Shown here piece by piece: positions 50,836 through 58,605 of a stretch of 64,000 bases of DNA. Position numbers and translations under genes: made by a program. Origin of the DNA: Corynebacterium jeikeium. GTDB lineage: Bacteria; Actinomycetota; Actinomycetes; Mycobacteriales; Mycobacteriaceae. How positions within the stretch are numbered: the first letter of the stretch is position 1; every line of letters starts with the position of its first letter. The notes under the pieces are model-generated. The model was not told the origin of the DNA. It saw only the letters and a list, made by a program, of their open reading frames with translations, and searched no databases. The stretch lies in contig NZ_CP063195.1 in the NCBI RefSeq assembly GCF_028609885.1, positions 1,612,001 to 1,676,000 on the forward strand. Direction: 5' to 3'.

Positions 50836-52959
50836 CTAGCGGCGGCCTCCACGGTGCCCGCGATCTGACTTGAAGCCGCGGCCGCCGCGATCATCCCGGC
50901 GGTTGCGCCCGCCGAAGCCTCCTCGGCCACCGCGATCGTTCGAATCGCCGCGATCATCCCGGCGGTTGCGCCCGCCACGGTCACCATGGCCACTACGGCC
51001 ACCACGTCCGCCGCGATCCCCGCGGTCATTGCGGTGCTGGCGCTTGTGGCTGCCCGGACGGCCTTCCGGCGCGCCTGGATCCGGCTCAATGTTGATCAGC
51101 TGACCAGACACACGAGTCTGATCCAGCGCATGGAAAACCTCCATCGGCAGATCTGCAGGCAACTCCACCAGGGAATGCTCCGCGAAGATGCTGATGCGAC
51201 CGAAGTCCCGGGAGCTCATACCCCCCTCATTGGCCAGGGCACCGACGATGGCACCCGGGCGCACGCGTTGACGATGTCCGACCGACAGGCGGTACACGGC
51301 CAACTCCTTGCCATTGCGATCCGTGATGCGCGGAGCTTCCTTGTTGAAGCGCTCGTCGAAGGGCTTGTACGCTCCGCCACCGCTGCGGTTGTCGTCACCA
51401 TAGCGGTCACGGCGGCGCGGACGCTCCTCCTTAGGCTTCTCCTTCATCAGGAAATCCTCGCCGGCCTGCAGCTGAGCAGCCAGAGCTGCCGCAATGTCCG
51501 CCAGTTCCACTTCGTTGGACTCCGCGTACTCCTTCACCAGGTCGCGGAAAATACCGATCTGCGGGTCCGCCAGGGACTCCGTCAGGCTGTCGCGGAACTT
51601 CTCCTTGCGGGCCTCATTCACCGCGTCCACGGTCGGCAGCTCAATCTCGTTCAACCGAGACTTCGTTGCCCTTTCGATGGACTTCAGCAGGCGGCGCTCA
51701 CGGGGCGTCACAAACAAGATGGCGCGCCCCTTGCGACCGGCACGCCCAGTCCGGCCAATGCGGTGCACATAGGACTCAGTGTCGTGCGGAATGTCGTAGT
51801 TGAACACGTGGGTGATGCGATCAACGTCCAGGCCGCGGGCTGCAACATCGGTAGCCACCAGGATGTCCAGGCGGCCGTCCTTCAGCTGATCCACCGTGCG
51901 CTCACGCAAGTTCTGCGGGATATCGCCGTTGATGGCGGCAGCGTTGAAACCACGTGCGCGCAGGCGCTCTGCCAGCTCCTCGGTCTCATTCTTCGTGCGC
52001 ACGAACATGATCATGGCCTCGAACTCAGTGATTTCAAGGATGCGAGTCAGCGCGTCCAGCTTGTCGCGGTGGCTGACCAACAAGTAATCCTGCTCGATGT
52101 TTTCACTGGTCCGCTGGGTAGCCTTAACCGTGATTTCCCGCGGATCGCTCAGGTATTGCTTCGACAGGCGGCGAATGCCGGATGGCATCGTCGCGGAGAA
52201 CAGAGCGACCTGCTTGTCGCTGGGGGTATCCTCCAGGATGCGCTCAACATCCTCCTGGAAGCCCATGTTCAGCATCTCGTCTGCTTCGTCGAGCACCATG
52301 AAGCGCAGCTCGGAAATATCGAGGCTGCCCTTCTCCAGGTGATCGATCACGCGGCCGGGCGTACCGACCACGATGTGCGCGCCTCGGCGCAGGCCGGACA
52401 GCTGCACGCCATAGGCCTGACCACCGTAGATCGGCAGCACGTGAATGCCACCCAGGTGCTCGGAGAAAGATTGGAAGCTCTCTGCAACCTGTAGCGCAAG
52501 CTCGCGCGTCGGTGCCAGAACGAGGGCTTGGGGGTGACGCTTCGACACGTCAATACGCGACAGAATCGGCAATGCAAATGCAGCCGTCTTACCGGTGCCG
52601 GTCTGCGCAAGGCCAACCACATCGTGGCCTTCCATCAGCACCGGAATGGTTTCTGCCTGGATCGGTGAAGGTACTTCGAAGCCGACCTTCTTGACTGCAG
52701 CTAGTACGTTTTCGGGCAATCCCAGCCCGTCGAAAGAGGGCTGCTGCTCTTCACTCTGTTGGTTGTCTTTTTCTGGAACTTTCGCTTCGGCGTTCTCAGA
52801 CTCCACTGCCTCATTAGTCACATCTTGTGGCTCTTGATTTACCACGGCAGAATCTTGCGAAGAATTCTCCGTGATGCCACCCTGCAGTTCATTCTGAGAT
52901 ACCGACTCGTCATTAACCGGCTGGTTTACGTCGCCGGTGACGTTTTCAGTATCACTCAT
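50836..52959 (-). CDS. deaD: DEAD-box RNA helicase (DeaD/CsdA-like)
   Basis: The protein has 707 residues. The N-terminal ~75 residues are acidic and Gln/Asn-rich. The helicase core follows: Q-motif FEVPSPIQAETIP, AQTGTGKTAAFALP, VLDEADEMLN, LFSATMP, ATDVAARGLDV, HRIGRTGRAGRKG. Next is a DbpA-like RNA-binding domain (RLSVGHRQRVRPGAIVGALANEGGM). The tail is an RGG/RNRRDD-rich repeat region of ~60 residues. Cold-shock and ribosome-assembly roles are known for the family. TAGGCT lies nine bases before the ATG and two TCGCGAATC copies further upstream. Confidence 0.94.
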   Translation of the reverse strand: MSDTENVTGDVNQPVNDESVSQNELQGGITENSSQDSAVVNQEPQDVTNEAVESENAEAKVPEKDNQQSEEQQPSFDGLGLPENVLAAVKKVGFEVPSPIQAETIPVLMEGHDVVGLAQTGTGKTAAFALPILSRIDVSKRHPQALVLAPTRELALQVAESFQSFSEHLGGIHVLPIYGGQAYGVQLSGLRRGAHIVVGTPGRVIDHLEKGSLDISELRFMVLDEADEMLNMGFQEDVERILEDTPSDKQVALFSATMPSGIRRLSKQYLSDPREITVKATQRTSENIEQDYLLVSHRDKLDALTRILEITEFEAMIMFVRTKNETEELAERLRARGFNAAAINGDIPQNLRERTVDQLKDGRLDILVATDVAARGLDVDRITHVFNYDIPHDTESYVHRIGRTGRAGRKGRAILFVTPRERRLLKSIERATKSRLNEIELPTVDAVNEARKEKFRDSLTESLADPQIGIFRDLVKEYAESNEVELADIAAALAAQLQAGEDFLMKEKPKEERPRRRDRYGDDNRSGGGAYKPFDERFNKEAPRITDRNGKELAVYRLSVGHRQRVRPGAIVGALANEGGMSSRDFGRISIFAEHSLVELPADLPMEVFHALDQTRVSGQLINIEPDPGAPEGRPGSHKRQHRNDRGDRGGRGGRSGHGDRGGRNRRDDRGDSNDRGGRGGFGGRNRRDDRGGRGFKSDRGHRGGRR
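50884..50976. repeat. 30-bp perfect direct repeat in the DEAD helicase tail
   Basis: The same 30 bases occur at 50884-50913 and 50947-50976, offset 63 bp (21 codons, in frame). They encode the GGRNRRDDRG unit of the RGG tail. Confidence 0.8.
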
Positions 52960-52995
52960 CGCTGTCCAAGCCTACGCTGCCTTGACCGATAAAGC

Positions 52996-53020
52996 GATTC
53001 GCGAAAGTCTTGATTCGCGA
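52996..53020. promoter_or_regulatory. operator-like direct repeat upstream of deaD
   Basis: GATTCGCGA occurs at 52996-53004 and 53012-53020, 16 bases apart, each holding the palindrome TCGCGA. It lies upstream of the deaD -10 candidate TAGGCT at 52969-52974 (minus strand). Confidence 0.4.
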
Positions 53021-53066
53021 GAGCATTCCGGAAAATGCCCCAGGGCTTAGCTACCTTCAGCTCAGG

Positions 53067-54401
53067 CTACTGGTCGAGCTGGGCGATCACGTGATGCGCC
53101 GCCCGTTGCCCGCTGCGCAGCACGCCGTCGATACTCGGTGTTGCATGCTGAGCGCCGGCCAGGGCGATGCGACCACCCTGGATTTCCCGATCCCCTAGCT
53201 CCTTGCCTATGCGATGCAGGCTTTGCGGGAGGTTGAGCGGGATAGCGTCAATAAACCTCTGCTCCTTCACTAGCTCCCAACTGGAAGAATCCACACCAAA
53301 CAGCGAGCCTAAACCGCGCTGCACTTCATCCACCGACGGCCCCATCGCGGGGTCCGAACCGCGCGGGTGTACATGGTTAGCCGCCACCAGGTGCTTGCCT
53401 GGCGCATAGCTCGGGGCGGCGGCCGTAACCTCCGTAGCTGATGTAATTGGAGTGCTGCGAGTGCCGTCCACAGTTAGCAGCCCCTCGTCCATCACCGGCT
53501 CTTCCGAAACGAACCACCAGGATGAAACACTGGTCGTGGGCACTTCGGGCGAGCCCAGCAACTCAGTTTCCCGCCGTGGGTCGACGGCTACGATGACGTG
53601 TGAAAAGTGTTCGACTTCAGCCCCGTTGACCGTCACCCGTACCCCGTCGCCATCCTCCTCGATAGCCGTCACCGGCGTGTTCAGCCGGAACTCGGCCCCC
53701 GGCACGCGCGCCAGCGTCGTCGCCAGTTCGCCCATCCCGTTTTCCAGTACAGCTAGGTTGCCACGCAGCATCGTGGCGACCATCCACTTGGCGAAGATTG
53801 CGGAAGACTCGCCCTCGGTATCGAACAGGGAAGCGCGCAGCAGCGGATCAATCGCCACGGCGCGGGTGCGTCGGCGAACGCCTCGCTGATCCAGCGATTC
53901 GCAGGTCTTCACATCCTCATCGATGTACTTCTGTTTGATGCTGCGAAGCTCCAGGCTGGAGCGGTGGGATAGCTCAGACTTTAACCAGCGGCGCAAGGCT
54001 AATAGATCCCGAAAAGATAGTGCACTGCGGGCCTTCGAGCGCATGAGGCTTGGGATCAGGTGTGGTGCTCGGATGGGATCGCAGATCAGCGCCAAGCCAT
54101 CGCTCGTAAGTGTTTGGATCGCGGGCTGGAAATAGCGGATCCCTAGAGCGGCATACTCCCCCGGCTGCAGAATTTCCTTCACTGCTGGGTACCACGAGTT
54201 GAAGGTCTGCAGCCCGTGGTCAACCGTCACCCCATCAATTCGCTCGCTGCGCACATGTCCACCAAGACTGTCGCTAGCTTCAAAGACGGTGCAGTTCAAG
54301 CCACTCTTGTACAGGGTTCGCGCTGCGGCAAGTCCAGCTAGCCCGCCTCCTACGATGGCCACATTGGCTTCGTTGGCTACGTTGGCTACGTTCTCCGCCA
54401 T
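53067..54401 (-). CDS. FAD-dependent amine oxidase/desaturase-like oxidoreductase
   Basis: The protein has 444 residues. The FAD-binding Rossmann motif is VAIVGGGLAGLAAARTLYKSG with the partner helix FEASDSLGGHVRSERIDG. A C-terminal motif is RIALAGAQHATPSIDGVLRSGQRAAHHVI, the pattern of amine oxidases, protoporphyrinogen oxidases and phytoene desaturases. The substrate is unknown. The first twelve residues are a repeat (NVANVANEANVA) encoded by three 9-bp units, so the true start may vary. It has no co-oriented operon partner. Confidence 0.82.
   Translation of the reverse strand: MAENVANVANEANVAIVGGGLAGLAAARTLYKSGLNCTVFEASDSLGGHVRSERIDGVTVDHGLQTFNSWYPAVKEILQPGEYAALGIRYFQPAIQTLTSDGLALICDPIRAPHLIPSLMRSKARSALSFRDLLALRRWLKSELSHRSSLELRSIKQKYIDEDVKTCESLDQRGVRRRTRAVAIDPLLRASLFDTEGESSAIFAKWMVATMLRGNLAVLENGMGELATTLARVPGAEFRLNTPVTAIEEDGDGVRVTVNGAEVEHFSHVIVAVDPRRETELLGSPEVPTTSVSSWWFVSEEPVMDEGLLTVDGTRSTPITSATEVTAAAPSYAPGKHLVAANHVHPRGSDPAMGPSVDEVQRGLGSLFGVDSSSWELVKEQRFIDAIPLNLPQSLHRIGKELGDREIQGGRIALAGAQHATPSIDGVLRSGQRAAHHVIAQLDQ
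54364..54390 (-). repeat. three 9-bp tandem repeats at the start of the FAD oxidoreductase gene
   Basis: TTGGCTTCG, TTGGCTACG and TTGGCTACG on the plus strand encode the N-terminal Asn-Val-Ala/Glu-Ala-Asn repeats. Confidence 0.75.
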
Positions 54402-54680
54402 GTCGCTGCTCCCAAAACTATCGTCGCTCGCCTGCTGTTTCCGTCTGCGCTCACGCGCCGTCTGCGCCCCATGCTAGCGCACTGATCTTTACGTTCGGTC
54501 GCCCGCAACACCTTCACTATTCGATTGTATGTTCTATTCTTTTTTCTTAGTGACGCCACCTGTCCCACCCGTTGCCTATTCTGCATCCCTGAACACAGAC
54601 CACTGTTGGCAGACCTCCACAACGGGAGCTCGGCACAGCTGATCAACACACAAGAACACGCAAAAAGGAAGTGAGCCACC
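54402..54680. promoter_or_regulatory. 279-base divergent intergenic region
   Basis: No gene is seen. An AT-rich stretch at 54515-54550 contains ATTCTTTTTTCTTAG directly followed by TGACGCC (54551-54557), an intergenic copy of the dispersed motif. TATTCT at about 54571 is a possible -10 for the plus-strand gene, which also has AAGGAAG before its ATG. Confidence 0.45.
54551..54557 (+). repeat. intergenic copy of the dispersed T-rich/TGACGCC motif
   Basis: CTTTTTTCTTAGTGACGCC lies in the divergent gap upstream of the 54681 gene. It is the most T-rich example of the motif. Confidence 0.4.
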
Positions 54681-55214
54681 ATGAAATCCCGCATCACCAC
54701 TCAGCGACCAAAGGTTCCTCACCCAGCTACCCATCGTCCAGCATCTAAGCGCGCGGGCGCGAACACGTATACTCTTCGGAGTTTCGCTTTGAGCGAGCCT
54801 CACCGCGCTGCGGCTGAGGCACGCGCTATGTTGCGCCATCCGCGCAGTCTGATCCGTATTACCCCCGGCTGGCAGGCGCCTCGTTTCGCGGTGGCGGCGG
54901 GCGATTCTACTGCCATAGTGCACGTTTCACGGCGGCGCATGACCTCACTGATGTGGCACAGGCTCAGCGGGCAGCTAGCCCCCGAGGGGCAGGAATTATT
55001 CCTGGTCACAGTATCTGTAGAGTGCCCACGCTGGATGCTCCACGAATCCATTCGCGTTCTGGAGCTCATCTTGGAGCAGGCGTGGACGGTCCGGGAGGAC
55101 CCGCAGGAGTTTCGGGACCGCAACCACCGAGCTCAGGTCAACCTGAGCTGGCATGCGCTGATGACTCAGGAGGATCTACAGGCACGCAATGCCCCAGCTC
55201 CCCGTGCCGCATAA
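54681..55214 (+). CDS. conserved-looking hypothetical protein
   Basis: The protein has 177 residues and is basic in its first 40 residues (KSRITTQRPKVPHPATHRPASKRAG). The body (YTLRSFALSEPHRAAAEARAMLRHPRSLIRITPGWQ, then VAAGDSTAIVHVSRRRM) and LWHRLSGQLAPEGQELFLVTVSVECPRWM suggest an alpha/beta domain with a long helix WMLHESIRVLELILEQAWTV. There is no signal peptide or membrane segment. AAGGAAG sits well before the ATG. I do not recognise the family. Confidence 0.65.
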   Translation: MKSRITTQRPKVPHPATHRPASKRAGANTYTLRSFALSEPHRAAAEARAMLRHPRSLIRITPGWQAPRFAVAAGDSTAIVHVSRRRMTSLMWHRLSGQLAPEGQELFLVTVSVECPRWMLHESIRVLELILEQAWTVREDPQEFRDRNHRAQVNLSWHALMTQEDLQARNAPAPRAA

Positions 55215-55259
55215 TCCCCCTCCTCTCAGCGGAGCTCTACTCAAAACAACGGAGACGAG

Positions 55260-56069
55260 CTAGTCGGCGTCCTCCGTGTCCTCTGTGCCCTCCGTTTCGT
55301 CCTCATCCTCAAAATCTTCATCGAAGTCTTCATCGAAATCTTCGTCGTAGTAATCGAACTCATCCTCCAGCGGGACCAACAGCTCCTCCCACTCGGTGGC
55401 TTGCACTTGCGCGACCGCCAGTGCGTCGAAGAGCTGATCAAAGTCCGTGAAGGTACCCAGTTCCAGAACCTCCTGAGTCATCTCTGCGGCATCCTCGAGG
55501 ACATTCTGATACATCACTTCACGCTCGAAGTCGCTCAGAGACTCGTCGCTTTCCAGCTCAGCTTCAGCCTGCGCTACAAGCTCGTCATACTCCTCGCCGA
55601 AGGTCACGAAGGTAACGGTCGCTTCTGGCTCATCAGTCCCGGACCCCAGCATGACGGTGAGCAGGGACCCATTGCCTACCTCTGCGCGAACTAGCATCGG
55701 CTCGATCAAATCCTGTTCAAACTCCAGGTCAGAAATGCGATCGTCGGTACCCTCCAGTAGATCGTGCAGCACGGTGATGCACTGATCCGTCGCGATATAC
55801 TGAGCCACCACAGCCACTGCAGCTTCCACGGAGAACACCACGCCGACCAACGTGTCCTCAAACTCTTCAATGCCTGCGACCTCGTCGAGCTCCCCCTTGG
55901 CCATGAACACATTCGCCGAGTTGATGCCTTCGGTGGTACTCGTCTGCTCGATTTGCTGGAAATGAATCTCCAGCTCCGGAGCGATCGGTACGAACAACAT
56001 GTCGTCGTTTACTCGCGACTCAATACCTTCAGTATCCAGCGCCTGAGCAATGTCCTCGTAGAAACCCAC
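55260..56069 (-). CDS. acidic protein with DEDF-repeat tail, unknown
   Basis: The protein has 269 residues from the GTG at 56069 (GFYEDIAQALDTEGIESRVNDDMLFVPI), with GGGAG upstream. Overall composition is strongly acidic. The N-terminal half reads like a small alpha/beta domain of the YbjN type (inference). The C-terminal 40 residues contain DEDFDEDFDEDFEDEDE, encoded by 12-bp repeats at 55312-55347. There is no signal or membrane segment. A longer frame to 56186 exists but lacks a good start. Confidence 0.6.
   Translation of the reverse strand: MGFYEDIAQALDTEGIESRVNDDMLFVPIAPELEIHFQQIEQTSTTEGINSANVFMAKGELDEVAGIEEFEDTLVGVVFSVEAAVAVVAQYIATDQCITVLHDLLEGTDDRISDLEFEQDLIEPMLVRAEVGNGSLLTVMLGSGTDEPEATVTFVTFGEEYDELVAQAEAELESDESLSDFEREVMYQNVLEDAAEMTQEVLELGTFTDFDQLFDALAVAQVQATEWEELLVPLEDEFDYYDEDFDEDFDEDFEDEDETEGTEDTEDAD
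55312..55347 (-). repeat. three 12-bp tandem repeats in an acidic tail
   Basis: AAATCTTCATCG, AAGTCTTCATCG and AAATCTTCGTCG (plus strand) encode the Asp-Glu-Asp-Phe repeats of the overlapping gene. Confidence 0.75.
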
Positions 56070-56195
56070 AGTCAACGTCTCCCTAGTACTTCCTAGTGTT
56101 TTATGAGGTGTTTCAGTCCGAAGCGAACGTGCATTCCGAGACTTGGGCACCATAGTAGCCCGATCCCGAACTACACGTCTCCGCACTCATCCGCA

Positions 56196-57710
56196 CTAGC
56201 GCCCCGGCCTGGGCATCGCCACGGAACTCTCATCGCCATCCCAGCCCCGCATGTCGAACTTCTCCCATACCTGGCGAAACTCCGCGCGGGGATCTTCTTC
56301 CAACCTCATTTCCCTCTCGAACACCTGCGTCGCGCGGCTCTCCGACGTGTAGGGCTGCCATCCCGGATCCGAACCCCAGATAAAGCTCTTCCATGCCCGC
56401 TGCATATACTCGGAAACCACGGCCATCTCCTCCCCCAAAACAAAGCTGGCCTTCGAGGACTTGGCGTCACCAAAAAGAGCAGACAGCTCCATCGAGTGCA
56501 TCGCACCCACCCCGAGCCGCCGCAACATCGCCGGCGCATAGTCGAAGCGGTACATCCACACAGGAGCCCCAGCGGCTTGGTGCAGTTCGGCGAGCCGAAT
56601 GGACTGTGCCCAGAACACGGCGTCGGCAAGCATCTGAGCGAAAACCCCGCGACGCCCTATATCCCCATAGGCGGCCTCGATCTGCTCGGCCAAGGCTGGA
56701 TCGTGGGCGCGCAACATCGTCCGAGCTGCCCTTATCCTCGAAGATTTCGACAAGAACAGGATTTGGGCAGCCGACAGCTCATCGTTATTAGTCCCGATAA
56801 GCAGTGGGATCCGCTGATGTTCGGCGCGTTCGAAGATCCCCAAAGGGTGGTCGCAAAGCAGTTCACCGTCGATAGCGATGCCAAATGCCATATTCATCTC
56901 CCGCAATCCACCGCCGCGCCACAACATTTGCTGCCCGGCGCGCACCACGTCGGCGAACGGCAAGGCGCGTAGCTCTGCGATGGACGTTGTACGCGGGACC
57001 AACCCGGAATACTGCGTGAGCTTGCGGGCCCAGAGGTTCGATTGCGCGTTAGTGTGCACGCTCATCACGGGAGCCGACTGCAGGATTACCCGGTGAAATA
57101 GGCTTTGTGCAGCAGGAATGGTCATCAGTACGGCAGCGGAAGTTCCGCCCGCTGATTCACCCATCAGAACCACATTGTCCGGGTCACCACCGAACCTCGC
57201 AATGTTCTCCTGCACCCATTTCAGCGCTAGGAGCTGGTCGCGGGTAGCGGGGTTGGGTTCGCAACTCGCTGCGTCGGAGACGTCCAGGGAACTCATGTCC
57301 ACGTACCCCAGCGTGCCGAGCCGGAAGTTAAGGGCGACGTACACCACGTCCAATTCTTTGGCGAAGTTATGTCCGCGCAACACTGCGGTATGGGAGGCTC
57401 CGGCGAAGAACCCTCCACCGTGCAGGAACACCACAACTGGCAACGTAGCGTCGGTGTCTGGCCGGACGATATCCAGGTTCAGGCAGTCCTCGTCGCCGAT
57501 GACTTCGTCTTTCCAGTTGTAGGCCGTCTGTGGTGCTACGTTCCCGTATTTTTCAGCTGGCCATTCTCCTTGCCAGCGCACCGGGCGTGGGGCTTTCCAG
57601 CGTTCTGCGTAGCCAAACGGGATGCCGCGCCATGTCCGCACACCGTCTACCCGAATACCGCGGACGACCCCTCCCGTGGTCTCTACCCGCACGCCTTCCT
57701 GATTCATCAT
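56196..57710 (-). CDS. type-B carboxylesterase
   Basis: This alpha/beta hydrolase has 504 residues. The oxyanion-hole motif is VVFLHGGGFFAG, the nucleophile elbow is MGESAGG (S186), EDCLNLDIVRP is the family signature, and the catalytic His is probably in GVGAMHSMELSALFG. There is no signal peptide, so it is cytosolic. TAGGAT lies six bases before the ATG. It hydrolyses an unknown ester. The genus usually has such an esterase near odhA. Confidence 0.9.
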   Translation of the reverse strand: MMNQEGVRVETTGGVVRGIRVDGVRTWRGIPFGYAERWKAPRPVRWQGEWPAEKYGNVAPQTAYNWKDEVIGDEDCLNLDIVRPDTDATLPVVVFLHGGGFFAGASHTAVLRGHNFAKELDVVYVALNFRLGTLGYVDMSSLDVSDAASCEPNPATRDQLLALKWVQENIARFGGDPDNVVLMGESAGGTSAAVLMTIPAAQSLFHRVILQSAPVMSVHTNAQSNLWARKLTQYSGLVPRTTSIAELRALPFADVVRAGQQMLWRGGGLREMNMAFGIAIDGELLCDHPLGIFERAEHQRIPLLIGTNNDELSAAQILFLSKSSRIRAARTMLRAHDPALAEQIEAAYGDIGRRGVFAQMLADAVFWAQSIRLAELHQAAGAPVWMYRFDYAPAMLRRLGVGAMHSMELSALFGDAKSSKASFVLGEEMAVVSEYMQRAWKSFIWGSDPGWQPYTSESRATQVFEREMRLEEDPRAEFRQVWEKFDMRGWDGDESSVAMPRPGR

Positions 57711-57716
57711 TTCACC

Positions 57717-57722
57717 ATCCTA
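57717..57722 (-). promoter_or_regulatory. -10 box for the carboxylesterase
   Basis: TAGGAT on the minus strand lies six bases before the ATG. GGATGG could also act as a weak ribosome-binding site. Confidence 0.4.
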
Positions 57723-57796
57723 AGCTCTAACTCTGCTGGCAGCCGGTCAAATGTCTTCCCCACCGTCGGCGCGCTTTTCGCCTACTGTTGATGCCC

Positions 57797-58564
57797 ATGG
57801 GAATTCTCAATTTCGGTAAGTCCGATAAAACGCACGACGAGGCTACGGCTACAGCTGAGCTCATTCAGCAGGCTCGGCGTGCACCATATCCCTCTGGGCC
57901 GATCGCCCGCCGTTTCTTCGGGGCAATCGACCGCACGGTCTCTGTCCAGGAACCGCTCATCCGGTCCTATGTGGAAAAGATCGAGCAGAAGCATGGTGAC
58001 GCCACGCTTCAGCGCCGACAGGAAGTTCTAGACACGCACTTTAAGAACCTGGCGACAGGATCCGGCGCGGGTACCGGTGGCGTGGCGGCAGTTCCGGGCG
58101 TAGGCACGTTGCTTTCACTGGCAGGAATCGCAGCAGAATCTGCGCTGCTCATTGAGGTGTGTGCCCTCTATGCCCTGGCCTCCGCAGAGTTGAATGGCAT
58201 CGATATTTCCAAGGAGGAGACTCGCCGCGCGGTAGTGTATCTGGCGATCTCCGGGGCCACCGCCAAGGAGTTGGTGCAGGCTCTGGCTGAGGACCGCACC
58301 TTCAGCTCGCTGCAAGCTGCCAACCGGCTGCGCGGTACGCGCAAACTGCGCAAAACCAGCTCTGTTGAGCTAAAGCAAGCCAACAACATCCTGGGACGCT
58401 TTGCGTTCCGTCAGATACGCAAGAGTTTCGGCGGCGCGATGTTTAAGAAGGTTCTGCCGTTCGGCGTCGGCGCTTATCTGGGTGCGAAGGCCAACCGGAA
58501 GATCGCAGAGCGCATGGTCGACAACGTGCACGTCTTCATCCGCGAGGCCGAAGAGATCTTCTAG
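57797..58564 (+). CDS. EcsC family protein
   Basis: The protein has 255 residues from the ATG at 57797; ATG 57791 is an alternative. The EcsC core is a Gly-rich amphipathic or membrane segment (GSGAGTGGVAAVPGVGTLLSLAGIAAESALLIEVCALYALA), followed by KEETRRAVVYLAISGATAKELVQ and a basic C-terminal region with FGVGAYLGAKANRKIAERMV. The family is poorly understood; in Bacillus EcsC follows an ABC transporter operon. TACTGT is placed eight bases before the chosen ATG. It ends 41 bases before an ABC exporter. Confidence 0.78.
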   Translation: MGILNFGKSDKTHDEATATAELIQQARRAPYPSGPIARRFFGAIDRTVSVQEPLIRSYVEKIEQKHGDATLQRRQEVLDTHFKNLATGSGAGTGGVAAVPGVGTLLSLAGIAAESALLIEVCALYALASAELNGIDISKEETRRAVVYLAISGATAKELVQALAEDRTFSSLQAANRLRGTRKLRKTSSVELKQANNILGRFAFRQIRKSFGGAMFKKVLPFGVGAYLGAKANRKIAERMVDNVHVFIREAEEIF

Positions 58565-58592
58565 CTCGCCCGGGGCTGTCCACCCCTCACGT

Positions 58593-58598
58593 TAGAAT
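58593..58598 (+). promoter_or_regulatory. -10 box of the fused ABC exporter (leaderless)
   Basis: TAGAAT lies seven bases before the GTG at 58606. No ribosome-binding site is visible. Confidence 0.5.
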
Positions 58599-58605
58599 CA
58601 TCGGC

